DNA from: Kalaharituber pfeilii
Lineage: Eukaryota > Ascomycota > Pezizomycetes > Pezizales > Pezizaceae
Direction of reading: 5' to 3'
Assembly: GCA_015179045.1 (NCBI GenBank)
Contig: WHUZ01000073.1
Location: forward strand, 186,001 to 250,000
DNA length: 64,000 nucleotides
This document shows, in pieces, positions 1-10,862 of this stretch (within the stretch, counting starts at the first letter, position 1; each line of letters begins with the position of its first letter). The notes under the pieces are model-generated. The model did no database searches, had not been told where the DNA came from, and saw only the letters and a list, made by a program, of their open reading frames with translations. The position numbers were made by a program, and so were the translations under genes.

Positions 1-63
1 AGTCAGTCTTACTCCCTAAGCAATATTGCATTGCTAACAATCAGGTCCTTTGTTCAGTAGAAT

Positions 64-1296
64 TCAGCAATAGGAAGTATAGCACAGGAGGAGGAACAAA
101 TAGCACTCGCACTTCAGCGCCTGATTATTATCAACTAAGAAATCTAGGTCATTGTATGTCTTTGGTTGTTTGATTCCGGCAACAAATAGTGAGATATTAG
201 GTCTTGCGGTAGTTTCCTTATACACTAAAGTTGGTGTACTCAAGCCAATGCTCTGGTGAATATATGAGAGTACACTTGGAACTAAGGTTGCTGAGAGAAG
301 TAGGAAGGGTACTTTTGAAAACAAAGACCTCAAGGTGCTGATATTTTTATATTCCAGTCGAAATCCAGAGCCCCCCACTTCCAAATACAATGAGCCTCAT
401 CCACGGCAATGTACGAGAGATTTTTCATGAACGGAGACTTCTTGTCGTGCGCGATGACCCTCCAGAAGTATGAACCATTGGATAACAGAATCTCTGGGGA
501 TGCATACACCATCCGATATCGCCCTTTCTTAATATCTGGCCAAAGCGATGGGTTACTCGCAACTGTGTCTCCTGTCAGAGCACACGCCGGAATGTTCTTT
601 CTACACATTAACTCCGCCTGCAATGTATTACCTTCTCTCTCCGGAGCAAAATTAGAATTACTCAATCCAATCATACCTGTTGTGTCACAATAATTTTTAA
701 TGGTGATATTACTAAGCACGTCACATTTCCAGAAAGCATGGGCATTTGAAACACCAAAGACTTTCCTGAACCACACCCTGCAATCACCACTGCATCCTGC
801 TTTTCCATAATCACACTCACCACAGCCAATTGCCAATCTTTAGCATGGAATCCGAAGCTTTTTAGAATATTCACCCTGAATGTTCTCTCTTTGTTCATGT
901 TTCGCTTTCCCTGACTAAGTGGTTTCCACCATATATCGCCCACGTCCCCCCAAGCACACTCCTGCTCTCTCTCCTCAGTCAATTGTAGGAAATCCTCATC
1001 CGGAATTGTATCAAATTCATCCTGAGAGGTTGTAACTTCGATTCTGGTGACTCCGCCCCTCCGGACCCAATTCCGGCCGTCTCGGAGACTTGTGTTGAAG
1101 ATTCTGCAACATTGGCCTGCAGTATGCCCTCAATACCCTGCCCCTTCCCCCACATGCCTCCGACCGCCCCGGAACCGCCTCTAACCACCCCGGAACCCCC
1201 GGAAATATCAGTTTCTGTCATGAGGAACTCATTCTGGATGCCGGCTAGACTCCGCGTTAATTTGATCCTCAAAGGGGGTTGCGCCGTGTGCCTCAT
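64..1296 (-). pseudogene. RecQ-type DNA helicase, partial, one frameshift
   Basis: A superfamily 2, RecQ-like ATP-dependent DNA helicase core is readable on the minus strand. In order it shows Walker A (AGCGSGKSLVFQ, about 740-775), the ALTGDT region, the YASPEILL block, motif II DEAHCIWKWG (about 380-410) and motif III LLLSAT (about 275-300). The first two blocks join across a GT-AG intron at 618-676 (59 nt, phase 0), which restores frame exactly. A second intron at about 1022-1089 would join the N-terminal part, but its donor GTCTCC is weak. After DEAH the frame shifts by one base inside a run of six C at 371-376; one more base would continue into GFRLEYKNI. The gene runs off the left edge, so the second RecA lobe is not seen. 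It may be a pseudogene, or a recent lesion in an amplified RecQ family. Helicase identity is confident; the intact or dead state is less so. Confidence 0.8.
618..676 (-). other. Spliceosomal intron in RecQ-like gene
   Basis: Read on the minus strand, GTATGA starts the intron at 676 and TTGCAG ends it at 618. Splicing joins ...KIIVTQQ to AELMCRKN in phase 0, matching RecQ spacing between motif Ia and the ALTGDT block. Without it a stop codon follows at once. Confidence 0.7.
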
Positions 1297-1850
1297 AGAT
1301 GATGATCCTAAATACTCAACAACTCCGAATTGGCATCCTACCTAAATCTTCTAAAGTATTTAACATCTCCTTATCTGAACGCACTTGAATTTACTGAAAC
1401 CTCAAGCTGTGCGAGGCCTAAGGTCTGAGATGTTGATCGATGGAGTGGAGGGAATGGATGGGGGAATAGATGGATACCCGAAGACAATCTCCTACGGAGT
1501 CCTTTGTGCCAAGTCCATTCGCAATGCCCCTCAATGAACTCCGGAAATCAGACCTTGATGTACTTTCATGAGACTGATTGTAGTAGGGTCACCATCATTC
1601 CCAAGTATGTCATAATCAACTTGCAATAGATATTAAATTTTCTAATAATTGTTACGCCACCTTACATTCCTCCTGAGAGCACAAAAGCTATCTACATCAT
1701 TTCACTGACATTCCTCTAATGTATTCCAACCTTCTTTGGAAAGCCAAAACAGCAACAATATGTAGCCTGATCCCTATCCATCAAATTACCTTCTAATTAC
1801 CCCATCATCCCCATTTGAGCAACTATCCCCGGACCATTCGAGTCCTAAAT

Positions 1851-3787
1851 TCAAACATCTTCCCAACCTAGACTCGGATTTGGTGAAGACGATAGGGCTC
1901 CCGAAGCCACACCGGGACCTCCCAATCCAGAGGCTGGGCTTGACATCATACTCCCCATGCTTCCACCTGCGCGTAAAGAAGTCTGAGGCGGTCCCACATG
2001 CTCGCCACGGCCCATTGGGAACATGTTCATTAGTGGACACATCTGTCCGCCCCCTCCAAAACCATACATCCCATAATTCCCTCCGTAGTATGGGGGCCCC
2101 GGCTGCATAGCGTAGGGATAGTTTGGCATCTGCCCCGCTCTGCCATACCCTCCAAGTGGCAATGGCATCCCCATAATGCCCGCTTTATCCTCTAGTTTGG
2201 ATCGAGCCATCTCCTCTTGCCCCAACATCTCAGCCAATTTCTTTTCTCTAGCCGCAATCCCTTCAGCCACCTTATCGAAATGCTCGATATCTGCATTCAC
2301 CTGCTCAATTCTTGCACTAGTGACCAGCAATTCACTCTCTAGCGCAGCCTTATATTGCATGCACAACTGCCTATGCAAGGCCATTTTCCTGAAATAATTC
2401 GCCTTCACATAATAATTGGACACCCGAGTTGCATACCACTGTGGTTGAGGAGCCGTCTGAGTCATCGAGCTGAAATAGTCCAAGGAAACAACCTCATCCC
2501 CCCCCTCCCCCTTTTCGGCATAAAGCTTTGCCTCCATAGCCTCCTTACTGATTTTTTTTGCCCTTTCCCTATATTCCTGTTCCGCACTCTTTGCAAATTG
2601 ATCACATAATTCAAACAATTTGTCGTCCTCCTCTAGTTCGTATTCTATCTTCAATTCCTTATCCGGACGATCATCTGCTACAGTACTTGATTCCTCATCA
2701 TGTTCATAATCCACCAAAGGTGTCGGAAGTTTCCGATTTGCATTTCCGAAAATTCTGTAATCATCTGCTTTGATTGGTGGAGGCCACTTGGTACTCAGTG
2801 TAGGTGTACTCATCAAGTCTTTAGACATTGCTCTTCCCAAATAACTATTTCTTCTTGCCCCCTCATTTTGCGCGTAAATCAAAATAAGTCCCAATGCATT
2901 CTTCCTCAACCGCTGATACCATGCATCATCATTATCATCAGCCAACCACCCAATGTGAATCCCCTCACTTCGTGGCGAAAGTTCCTCTGTCTCAACTACC
3001 ACCAGCATTCGCAAGTAAAAATCAATAACGTGGTAACATTCGAATGTAATGCCCTTTTTTCCATGAAATTCGAGAATATCCTCCAAACACATAGGCCCAG
3101 AAGGATTCTTGTCATGATGTTTCCTGCACATACCAGAATCAGTCCTAGCTCCTTGGTGCCCCCTGGCTTATGAGAACTCACTTTGCTGCTTGACGAGCTG
3201 ATAACCACTCCTTCCCAGCTTCAGAATTTTCCAGAAACATGGTGCCGTATGCATCTATTCTCTTGCGCAGGAACTCAAGCATTTGCTGGTGTGCTTGATC
3301 AAAGTAACCAGCCAATTCTACTTCGTAAGATCTCAAGTGAGTGGGGACCAATTTCGTAAAGAGTGCCCCTCTTTCATTGGGGGAAATCCCTCTTCTTTGG
3401 AAAAAATATTGCCCCCAAAACACCTGACATCTTCCTATTGATATTAATTGCCACTTGAATGTAGTAGGAACTCATGGTGTTCTTACCCTTCCAATCTCCA
3501 ACATCCTCTGCACTCAACAGTAATTGTACAATCACTGGATCCATCGCCAGACGACCCCCTACCTCAGAGACTGTATTGGCGAGGACTTTTACATCCTCAC
3601 TGATCTCAAGGGAACTAGAGATGGATCCCGCAGAGTGTGGAACTGGTACCTCTTCCTCACTTTTGATAATCCGCCTATCTTCAGCAATTTGCTTGCTACC
3701 TCTCCCCCTCTTCGCCGCTGGTGCACACCCATTTGCCTCCCGCTTGAGCCCACTACGAGTACTGCCTATGTTGGCCAACGAAATCAC
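1851..3787 (-). CDS. Spliced gene of unknown function, three exons
   Basis: Three long minus-strand segments join into one protein of roughly 600 residues once two short introns are removed: 3435-3486 (GTAAGA to AATAG, 52 nt, phase 1) and 3124-3181 (GTGAGT to TGTGCAG, 58 nt, phase 2). Both restore frame exactly. The N-terminal part is basic with an acidic patch. The middle (FECYHVIDFYLRMLVVVETE, then WLADDND and WYQRLRKNALGLILIY) looks like a folded domain I do not recognise. Next comes a charged helical stretch likely to form a coiled coil. The C-terminus, ending at 1851, is rich in Gly, Pro, Met and Ser. The segment at 3787 opens on GTG with no ATG just upstream, so the true start or a 5' exon is unresolved. 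It lies directly upstream of the RecQ-like gene on the same strand; a mobile pair is possible but unproven. Confidence 0.65.
3124..3181 (-). other. Spliceosomal intron, 58 nt
   Basis: Canonical GTGAGT donor and TGTGCAG acceptor on the minus strand. Splicing joins the ARQAAK segment to KHHDKNPSGP in phase 2, with no stop between. Confidence 0.75.
3435..3486 (-). other. Spliceosomal intron, 52 nt
   Basis: Donor GTAAGA and acceptor CAATAG on the minus strand. Splicing joins DWKG to RCQVFWGQYFF in phase 1, which explains the apparent frameshift there. Confidence 0.65.
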
Positions 3788-4022
3788 AATGCGTAGTACC
3801 AGAATTGAAAAAAGACTGCACTAATGTATTCGGGCAAGTCGATAGTAGATAGGGCGAGAGTATTTGCAGGGGTTGGTTTGACTTTGCAGGGTTCGATAAT
3901 TTTGGAGGGAAATACTCCAGGCGGTTGTATATTTAAATAACAGTTTTATTATATTTACAGTTCTTGGCACTCACGTGATCACCCGATTAGCTAATCTCAG
4001 GCTTCTACAAACGCCTGGGGAC

Positions 4023-4084
4023 TTTTTTTTTTTTTTTTTTTTTATTTCACGTGACCCCGCATGCAGCTGTTCGCCAAGGCAGGG
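4023..4084 (-). mobile_element. Tail-A retroposon, 62 bp, 15-bp TSD
   Basis: Antisense copy: a T-run, then the complement of the A tail (CACGTGACCCCGC...GGCAGGG). It is flanked by caaacgcctggggac at 4008-4022 and 4085-4099, a perfect 15-bp duplication. About 40 bases are not poly(A). Confidence 0.9.
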
Positions 4085-4819
4085 CAAACGCCTGGGGACG
4101 AGGAGTTGATTTATTGAATAAAAAGCAAGTGGTAATTACATGTACTTTGTTCTCGTGCTTATGTACTTTAGACCTACTGTACAAGCGATCGTTAACTATT
4201 TGGGCCACTCGGGCTGAAATATTATGGTGGAGTGCATCTATAAGGGACCAGTTGTAACATTTGCTGGCTTGCTGACTAATACACCATTTTTCTTCCGATC
4301 GCGCATGTTCACACATGCTCATCGTACTCGATCCGCGCCCCGACCTGACTATTTTCTACATCGAAATAGTTTTTTCAACTTCGGATAGCTTAAGCTCCTG
4401 TCAATGAGTATATTGTACCGATAGCTTCTTTTCAACTCCAATTATTAACCAAGGGATAGTTCTACAGATACCCAACATCATACTTAGCCTTCCGTCCACT
4501 GCTGACAAAATGGGTCGCAACAGTAAGAAAAGAACAGCTTGCTTGCTTGCTGCTGCTAATAGCAGAGAGAAAAGGAGGGCTCTCGCAATCATTGTGAATA
4601 TAATTTACAGCTAACAATTCCACGAGGCCTAGATTCTATTTCTAATATTACTAGTAATCTTTTTTCTTATAAATGTTTACGAACTATGGAGGCATATAGA
4701 GATGGTTGTTCATATGGTACAAAGGAGTTACAGAACGTGTATATAAGAGTCATAGAAGAGTTGGATACTTGGCGCGTGTAACAATTTAAGGGGCTCTCAT
4801 ACAAAGTATACTGTGGACA

Positions 4820-5491
4820 TGAGGAATTGTCACACTCCTGCTGGATCGAGGGGCTGATGTGAACTCTGCGGGTGGCGAGTATGGAACTGCCCTGGGTGCA
4901 GCTGCATATTGGGGATATCAGGAAACTGTCACACTCATGCTGGATCGAGGGACTGATGTGAACTCTGCGGGTGGCGAGTATGGAACTGCCCTGGGTGTAG
5001 CTGCATATTGGGGAAATAAGAAAATTGTCACACTCCTGCTGGATCGAGGGGCTGATGTGAACTCTGCGGGTGGCGAGTTTGGAACTGCCCTGGGTGTAGC
5101 TGCATACGAGGGTAATAAGGAAATTGTCACACTCCTGCTGGATCGAGGGGCTGATGTGAACTCTGCGGGTGGTAAGTATGGAACTGCCCTGGGTGCAGCT
5201 GCATTTCGGGGACGTAAGGAAATTGTCACACTCATGCTGGACCGAGGTGCTGATGTGAACTCTGCGGGTGGCAAGTATAGATCTGCCCTGGGTGCAGCTG
5301 CATTCTGGGGACATGAGGAAATTGTCACACTCCTGCTAGATCGAGGCGCTGATGTGAACTCTGCGGGTGGCGAGTATGGAACTGCCCTGGATGCAGCTGT
5401 ATCCAGGGGATATGAAGAAATTGTCAAAATCCTGCTGGATCGAGGAGCCGATCCAAGTCCAACTGTCCCGAATGTATCATCCCACCCTTAA
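4820..5491 (+). pseudogene. Ankyrin-repeat protein, 5'-truncated C-terminus
   Basis: Six and a half tandem ankyrin repeats of 33 residues (99-bp DNA period) can be read, each with the pattern GTALGAAAYWG...IVTLLLDRGADVNSAGG. A short tail ends at the stop at 5489-5491. The repeats are nearly identical in DNA, which suggests recent amplification or gene conversion. In the first repeat, near 4826, one A is missing compared with the others (gaggaattgtc against gaggaaattgtc), so the frame breaks there. Upstream sequence degenerates within about 25 bp and no NACHT or other N-terminal domain is visible. Ankyrin arrays mediate protein binding; fungi often attach them to NLR-like receptors. This is probably a detached C-terminal fragment. 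Confidence 0.75.
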
Positions 5492-6273
5492 TTTGGTAGG
5501 CCACAAAGTATGTTAAGCATACCCCGGCCGGTATCAGCATACCCCCGATATCAACATACAATGTCCGATCCTATGTGCAAAATAACGGTATTTTCGTACT
5601 AGCATTTGCTTTATTTTTTTTTTTTTTTTGTTCGTTTGTTTGTATATGGCCTTGTAACGAGACTTGATCTACGTTTATTTTGGGTACTTATCGATGAGAG
5701 GTATTCCTGTGCAGCCCCCTCCCGATTGTTAACAGTTCTGTCTACGCTACTCACTTGTTTATTCACCCTTTGTTGCAATGTCGCCAAGTGTATTTACCCG
5801 TCTATTAGCCCTTTTACTTTTCAAATCATATTCTCTAACTTCCCATGCCCCCGAACGAGCTTTTCCCATGCTTCTGTATTCGTCCTGCATGTATTTACAA
5901 TGTCTCTGAATTTAAGCATACATATAACCGATATGTGCATATTATCCCTGCACCACAGCATATGCTTGTACCGCGTGTATACTGGTATTTTAATTGTTGG
6001 AGCCAAAGAGAATTAATCCCGCCCAAAACAACGGCACCGGTGGCGGTCAGTGATACGTTGGAAGTTTAATTTTAGCACTTCTAGTTCCTATGTTTTACCC
6101 CGGAGGAGTTGATGTTTATAAGTTAGTATGAGCATAGGTCCTAATACTCATTCAAATAAAAAATACATTTCTCCTCATGAGCTTCCCTGGGGATATCTTG
6201 CAGCAAATTCTCTCAATTTCAAGACATCCTTAGCAATCAGATTGGAAACACCGCCAGAAAGCGAAGGACAGAC
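5492..6273. other. No gene recognised
   Basis: AT-rich intergenic sequence with a T-run near 5613. Small open frames have no recognisable motif. Confidence 0.5.
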
Positions 6274-6363
6274 TTACTAAACACCAGTTATGAGTATTCT
6301 ATATGCTTCCGCTTGGAATTACTAAACACCAGTTATGAGTATTCTATATGCTTCCGCTTGGAA
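6274..6363. repeat. Tandem duplication, 2 x 45 bp
   Basis: The unit beginning ttactaaacaccag occurs at 6274 and again at 6319, and the two copies are identical as read. It looks like a recent local duplication. Confidence 0.9.
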
Positions 6364-7223
6364 TTATCCGTAATTGAGTCTGTTGTGTGAATCCTTTGCG
6401 TTTCTAGGCGTCGCCATGGCCTTATTATAGCGACTAATATAAATATACACGAGGACTAGAAGAACCAGCGGTACAATGGGGCTGCATGAAGACCAGAGAG
6501 GTAAAGAACAAGGAGAGGACAGGTATTTCCGCCTCCTCGCCCAAGCTGGAAATTTGCGTAATCGGAAGGCTGAAGGTCTGTTTCAGAACGGGCGTTATCG
6601 CAAACTGCTAGTGTCGCTGAGTTCGCGAGGTCATCAGTAACAAGAATTGCATTTTTTTTTTTTTTTTTTGGTAACGAGGTTGTCATTATACCTTCGGAAC
6701 GAGGTGTACCTTATTTTGTCATAGGGTAGTCTATTTCCGCAGTGTGCAGTCACTTGACAGCAGCCAGCGACGGCTTGGCAGTACCTCCAAGTGGCTACGC
6801 AGCCGTACTTTTACCCCGAGCACTCGTATACATGCCACTTGGGAGATAGCGATTGCAGAGGGACGGCTAACGTAAGCATGCGCTGAAGAAGGCCCCTCCC
6901 TCCGACCTGCCTACCAATCCTGGTTTCGTATACCCATCCGTCCTTCTCCGCCGTTGATCTTTCAGTGCCCACTTGCACAGGCCTCCGACACTGCCAAAAC
7001 GAACTCCTCACGTCCTTGCACCCTTCCCCTCAAGCTCTCTCAGCCTCCGGCTTCTTGTTTTTCCCGCAATCAGCTCCCGCAATCAGTTCACACGTGCAAG
7101 ACCCGCGATTCACATCTTATTTCGTGCCTCCGGCTGGTAGCCTGTATCCGTGTAAGCGACCCCCCTCCCAAAAAAAAAAAAAAAAATAAGAGATGATCTT
7201 GCTGCCTTCTCGGCAGTGCTGAT
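6364..7223. other. No gene recognised; homopolymer tracts
   Basis: There is a T-run at about 6652-6669 and an A-run at about 7169-7186. Neither has a convincing tail-A or tail-B body or a clear target-site duplication. Confidence 0.4.
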
Positions 7224-7337
7224 TCAACGGCACCCTTCATACCACAGCACCTGTTGACTCTATACGGTTGCCCTGCCATGTCAACGGCACCCTTCATACC
7301 ACAGCACCTGTTGACCCTATACGGTTGCCCTGCCATG
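7224..7337. repeat. Tandem duplication, 2 x 57 bp
   Basis: Two copies, 7224-7280 and 7281-7337, of a unit starting tcaacggcaccc and ending gttgccctgccatg, differing at about one base. The end overlaps the start of a diverged A tail. Confidence 0.9.
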
Positions 7338-7400
7338 GCCATGGCAAACAGGCAGCAAGCATGGTTATGTGATATTAAGAGAGAAAAGAAAAAAAAAAAA
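7328..7400 (+). mobile_element. Diverged tail-A retroposon
   Basis: ccctgccatggc...aagcatggttatgtgat followed by an impure A-run follows the A-tail order with several substitutions. No target-site duplication is visible, so it is probably an old copy. Confidence 0.5.
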
Positions 7401-7695
7401 ACCCCATAGGGCTGCCCTCGTACCTACCGAGCTTACCTACCGAGCTGCTTCCATATCCTGCTATGATACTTTCGAATTGCGCAGGCGCGGATCACGGGTT
7501 GCGCGACATGGCCGAAATGTCGTAAGGCGTGGCGGTTTGACACGGTAGGCGAGCGCGGCAAGTCTGTATCATACGCCAGATGCACTTCCAGGGTCCAAGG
7601 CAATGGTAATAAGCAGCTTGCGAAGCAACCTAAACCCCGCACGCCAGGATAATCCTATATGCTTACCCCGACGGTACTACCCGCTGTCACTGGTA

Positions 7696-7722
7696 TGGTG
7701 CCGGCAGCTTAGTACCAACACC
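7696..7722. repeat. Left terminal inverted repeat
   Basis: 27 bp, perfectly complementary to 10313-10339, preceded by TA. Confidence 0.92.
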
Positions 7723-7980
7723 AAATTAAGGGGTTGACAAATCATGTATCCACAACACCACAACTATAGATCTGGAATTTTAAATCTCATAAATCGATAG
7801 TATTTGCTATTGCGAACAATTCTACGAGATTAAAAAAAAAATAAAAAAAAAAAACTGAACACGTGAATAGGAAAATAAAAGAGGACATTTTGTATGGGAA
7901 AGGGTAAAAATTGTTATACGCCAAGGAGGCAAAAATTACCCGAATAGGCAATTTTGGCGCTTAGTCAGCTAGTCTTGGCA

Positions 7981-10085
7981 TCATTTATTGCACTTCCGGG
8001 TTCTTCGATGGCTTTTGTATACTCGATCCTTGAATTCAGCAGTGCCGTAGTGACATCCATCGCGGTATGCTTGCATTGTCCGTTGGCATTTTTGATAAAA
8101 TCGCCAAATTGTTGTCTCTGATACTGAGGCTAGAGACTGTGGAATAGTATCCCGCAAGCCTTGAAGAGAGTATTCACAGTTCTCTCGTGCATGCCTTTTG
8201 GCTGCTGCCCAGAAGAACTCAATGAAATTCAATTCACAATGGAATTTAGGATAAAATATTACCCTATGACCACGAGCTTCTATAGCTTCTTGCAAGTAGC
8301 CTTTCTGCTCTTTAAAATCACGTTCATTCCTTAAGCATTGACGTGCGCAGCAGTCTTTCATACCCTCCTGGCATTTTGGCTTACAATCAAGTCTCATTCC
8401 TATATATCAAAGTCTTCTATTAGTAGTTATTGATTATATTTATTATTAAGAAAACATACCTGTACGCCAAAGTTCTCGCTCTATTAGTATTTGTTTTATA
8501 CCTTTTGGTTTGCCGCGGAGTGCAGGATCTGGATAGTTGTCAGGAAAGACCATGGCTTGAGGACGCTGTTTCGCATGAATAAAACCCTCATGCAAGATTG
8601 GCTGCTTTCCTCCAGGGCCCAAATTCATCTCATTGACAACCAAGGCATCCGGAGCAAAGGCAGCATGATTGGATGCATTGTCAAAAAGAAAAACAGCTTG
8701 ACAGCCAGGAAATGCTCGCTCAAAAATTGGAATTGCAACATCAACTACATGCTGCACCATTTTTTCGCCTGTCCAATAATTATCCTGACCATATTCAAGA
8801 AATTCGGTTGCTTGACGGCGGGAAGACCTTCTGCACTAATATTGGGAGGTACTGCAAGCCGACCACGAGGAGTTAAGAATTCTGATACCATAATGCCTTT
8901 CCCACGACCTTTTTTGCGAAGCGGTTGTGCATTATCTTTAATCCACATTTGTCGTTTTCCATCATTAGCATTAAAGGTAGACTCATCATGAGTGACAAAA
9001 ATCTTTTCTTTCTCTCCGGCTGGTATTGCTGATGGGATAATATTGCCTTTCTCATCCCACTGCCTTAATCCTTCCAATTTCTGAAGAGCAGGAAGAAAAA
9101 CTTTTTGTCGGTAAGCAACTACATCCTCCCGTTCATGGCCATCAATATAGACCCCCTTTCGTACATCTTTCCATTGAAAACCAAGCTTATTCAACCAGGT
9201 TCTTGCAGTTCGCTCAGATATTGAATTCTCTAGCTTATCGGCCCCATTAACAATATCCTCCTCTTTTAGATATGCAGTAATAGCCTGAGCAAGACCATGG
9301 GAGGTCAGCTTCTCACCAACGGATGTAATATATTCTCGTATAGCAAGTAAGACTCCTTCATCATTCAGCCAGCTAGAAACCTTCGCATACTTCCCTCGCA
9401 TACCCACTTTGATATAGCGAGAAGTAATCCATGACTTCTCCCAGATATGTATTCGTCGAGCAGTATTCTCTCCACGACTAAAGGCCTCTGCAATACATAA
9501 TGAGAGTTCTTTGCGAGTAGCGTCTGGTCTTTTAAGCTGCAACTGCATAAATTGAAGTACTGCAGTATGTCGCATAAGGTTTTGACCGATTGGTGCCTTT
9601 TTTGACTGGAGAAGTATTTTAAGATCGGTGATTGCTGTCCGAATTAAATCAGACTTGGAAGGCAAAGGTAGTATTGGACTCGGAACTTGAATTGGATGCG
9701 TGGAAAAGAACTGGGTAATTGGTGTAGTATTAGCAGCTGCTTGCCGGAGAGTTTCTTTTTTTTTTTGATCTCGCCATAATGTTTGCCGTGATCTTTGAGG
9801 CCCTCGGTGATACTTTATGTTGCATTCTCTGCCAGTACCCTCATGATCAGCTATAGCCATAGCCATTAAATGTGTAAAAGCATCTTCTGCCATCACCAAT
9901 TCTCCATCTGCACCCCCCTCAAGCTCTTCCTCTGACCCTTCCTCTACCTCTTCACCTAACTCTTCACGCCCTTCTTCTGGCTCCAACAGTACTGGTATGC
10001 ATAATCCTTTGCGCTGACGGAGTATATTCAGGCCTATTTCGAAAGCAGCACGGCAGGCCTTTCTTTTTTTACTATATGGTGCCAT
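7981..10085 (-). pseudogene. DDE transposase, one frameshift, one intron
   Basis: This is the transposase of the surrounding transposon. The N-terminal part, from ATG at 10085 (MAPYSKKRKACRAAF), is a charged, helix-turn-helix-like region. The catalytic DDE core is visible as THDESTFNAN (about 9000), FLFDNASNH (about 8690) and ELNFIEFFWAAAKRHAREN (about 8210). A 60-nt GT-AG intron at 8400-8459, with a good ACTAAT branch site, joins WRTG to MRLDCKPKC in phase 1. Near 8820, one C appears to be missing from the CCC run after EGLP; restoring it would join the frame into RQATEFLEYGQDNYWTGEK. All three catalytic motifs survive, so the copy died recently or only needs a one-base correction. The family assignment rests on motif order plus the TA duplication. 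Confidence 0.85.
8400..8459 (-). other. Spliceosomal intron in transposase
   Basis: GTATGT donor at 8459, ACTAAT-like branch site and ATATAG acceptor at 8400. It removes a stop and keeps frame in phase 1. Confidence 0.8.
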
Positions 10086-10238
10086 TTCGAGGTGGTGGGG
10101 AGTACTGTTATGCAGGCAATGTCAAGGGGGTTTGGGCGTCGTATGGTGAGCAAGACCGTTCGGCGGCATCAAACGGGGAAAAAAAAAAAAAAAAAAAATA
10201 CTGCTGACTAAGTGTCAAGCAAAATGTTACAAGGTGTT

Positions 10239-10305
10239 TTTTTTTTTTTTTTTTTTTTTTAATCACATAACCCCGCTTGTAGCACTTGGCCATGGCAGGG
10301 TTAAA
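10239..10305 (-). mobile_element. Tail-A retroposon inside the mariner element
   Basis: Antisense copy: T-run, then aatcacataaccccgc ... ccatggcaggg. It is flanked by gttacaaggtgtt (10226-10238 and 10306-10318), 13 bp perfect. It sits next to the right TIR of the DNA transposon. Confidence 0.9.
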
Positions 10306-10312
10306 GTTACAA

Positions 10313-10339
10313 GGTGTTGGTACTAAGCTGCCGGCACCA
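10313..10339. repeat. Right terminal inverted repeat
   Basis: 27 bp, ending in ccggcacca, followed by TA. Exact complement of 7696-7722. Confidence 0.92.
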
Positions 10340-10436
10340 TAGTTCTACCTTTTGGTGCAACAGTTTGTGAAACGGTCGGTCGCAACCGGTAACAGCGCGG
10401 AATAGGTTCTCTTATGTACCTTGACCTCTCTATATA

Positions 10437-10862
10437 CAGTTTTCCCTTGCTATATAAAATCCGGCCTTTTTCGTCCGGTATAGCAAGGTTCCGTTATAGA
10501 ATAAAATGCTTGGCAGAATAGAATAGGGATGGGCAGCAAAAATAATGTAACTGGGTAGTGGATCGACAACGACAGCCTAATTTAATTATGTAATGTTAAG
10601 TTTAGTAAGCATCTGCAAGGTGAATGCAATGTGGGGTAGCTAAGATTGGACTTATTAGTGTTAGTGTATCCGGTATAGCAAATATTATTTATATGAGACA
10701 GGGGGGTAAGTGCCTGGCAATTCCTGTCCGGTCCGGTACTGTATTCTTAGTGCGTCCGGTATAGCAAGAGGGTTTTGTATAGGAGCGGGATGCAGCAACC
10801 TGAGAGCATCCGGTAACCAAGGTTTCCGGTTCAACGAGGTCCGGTATAGCAAGGGAAAACTG
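10437..10862. mobile_element. MITE copy 1 (TA-flanked, 426 bp)
   Basis: The ends are cagttttcccttgctata and its reverse complement, flanked by TA at 10435-10436 and 10863-10864. The interior contains several copies of ccggtatagcaa and no coding capacity. It is nearly identical to the copy at 37350, which has an extra ccggatctgt after the left end. Size, TIRs and TA target point to a non-autonomous Tc1/mariner or pogo-type element. Confidence 0.9.

Larger units (their letters stand above)
7696..10339 (-). mobile_element. Tc1/mariner-type DNA transposon with 27-bp TIRs
   Basis: The left end (7696-7722, starting tggtgccggcagcttag) is the exact reverse complement of the right end (10313-10339). 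Each is bordered on the outside by TA (7694-7695 and 10340-10341), the target-site duplication of the IS630/Tc1/mariner superfamily. The 2.6-kb interior holds one transposase gene on the minus strand. A tail-A retroposon has since inserted next to the inner edge of the right TIR, duplicating part of it (10226-10238 and 10306-10318). Confidence 0.92.

Noticed and set aside
7142..7187. Tail-A2-like ctggtagcctgta followed by an A-run
   Set aside because: The order and spacing differ from true tails (no gcggggttay block) and no duplication is present.
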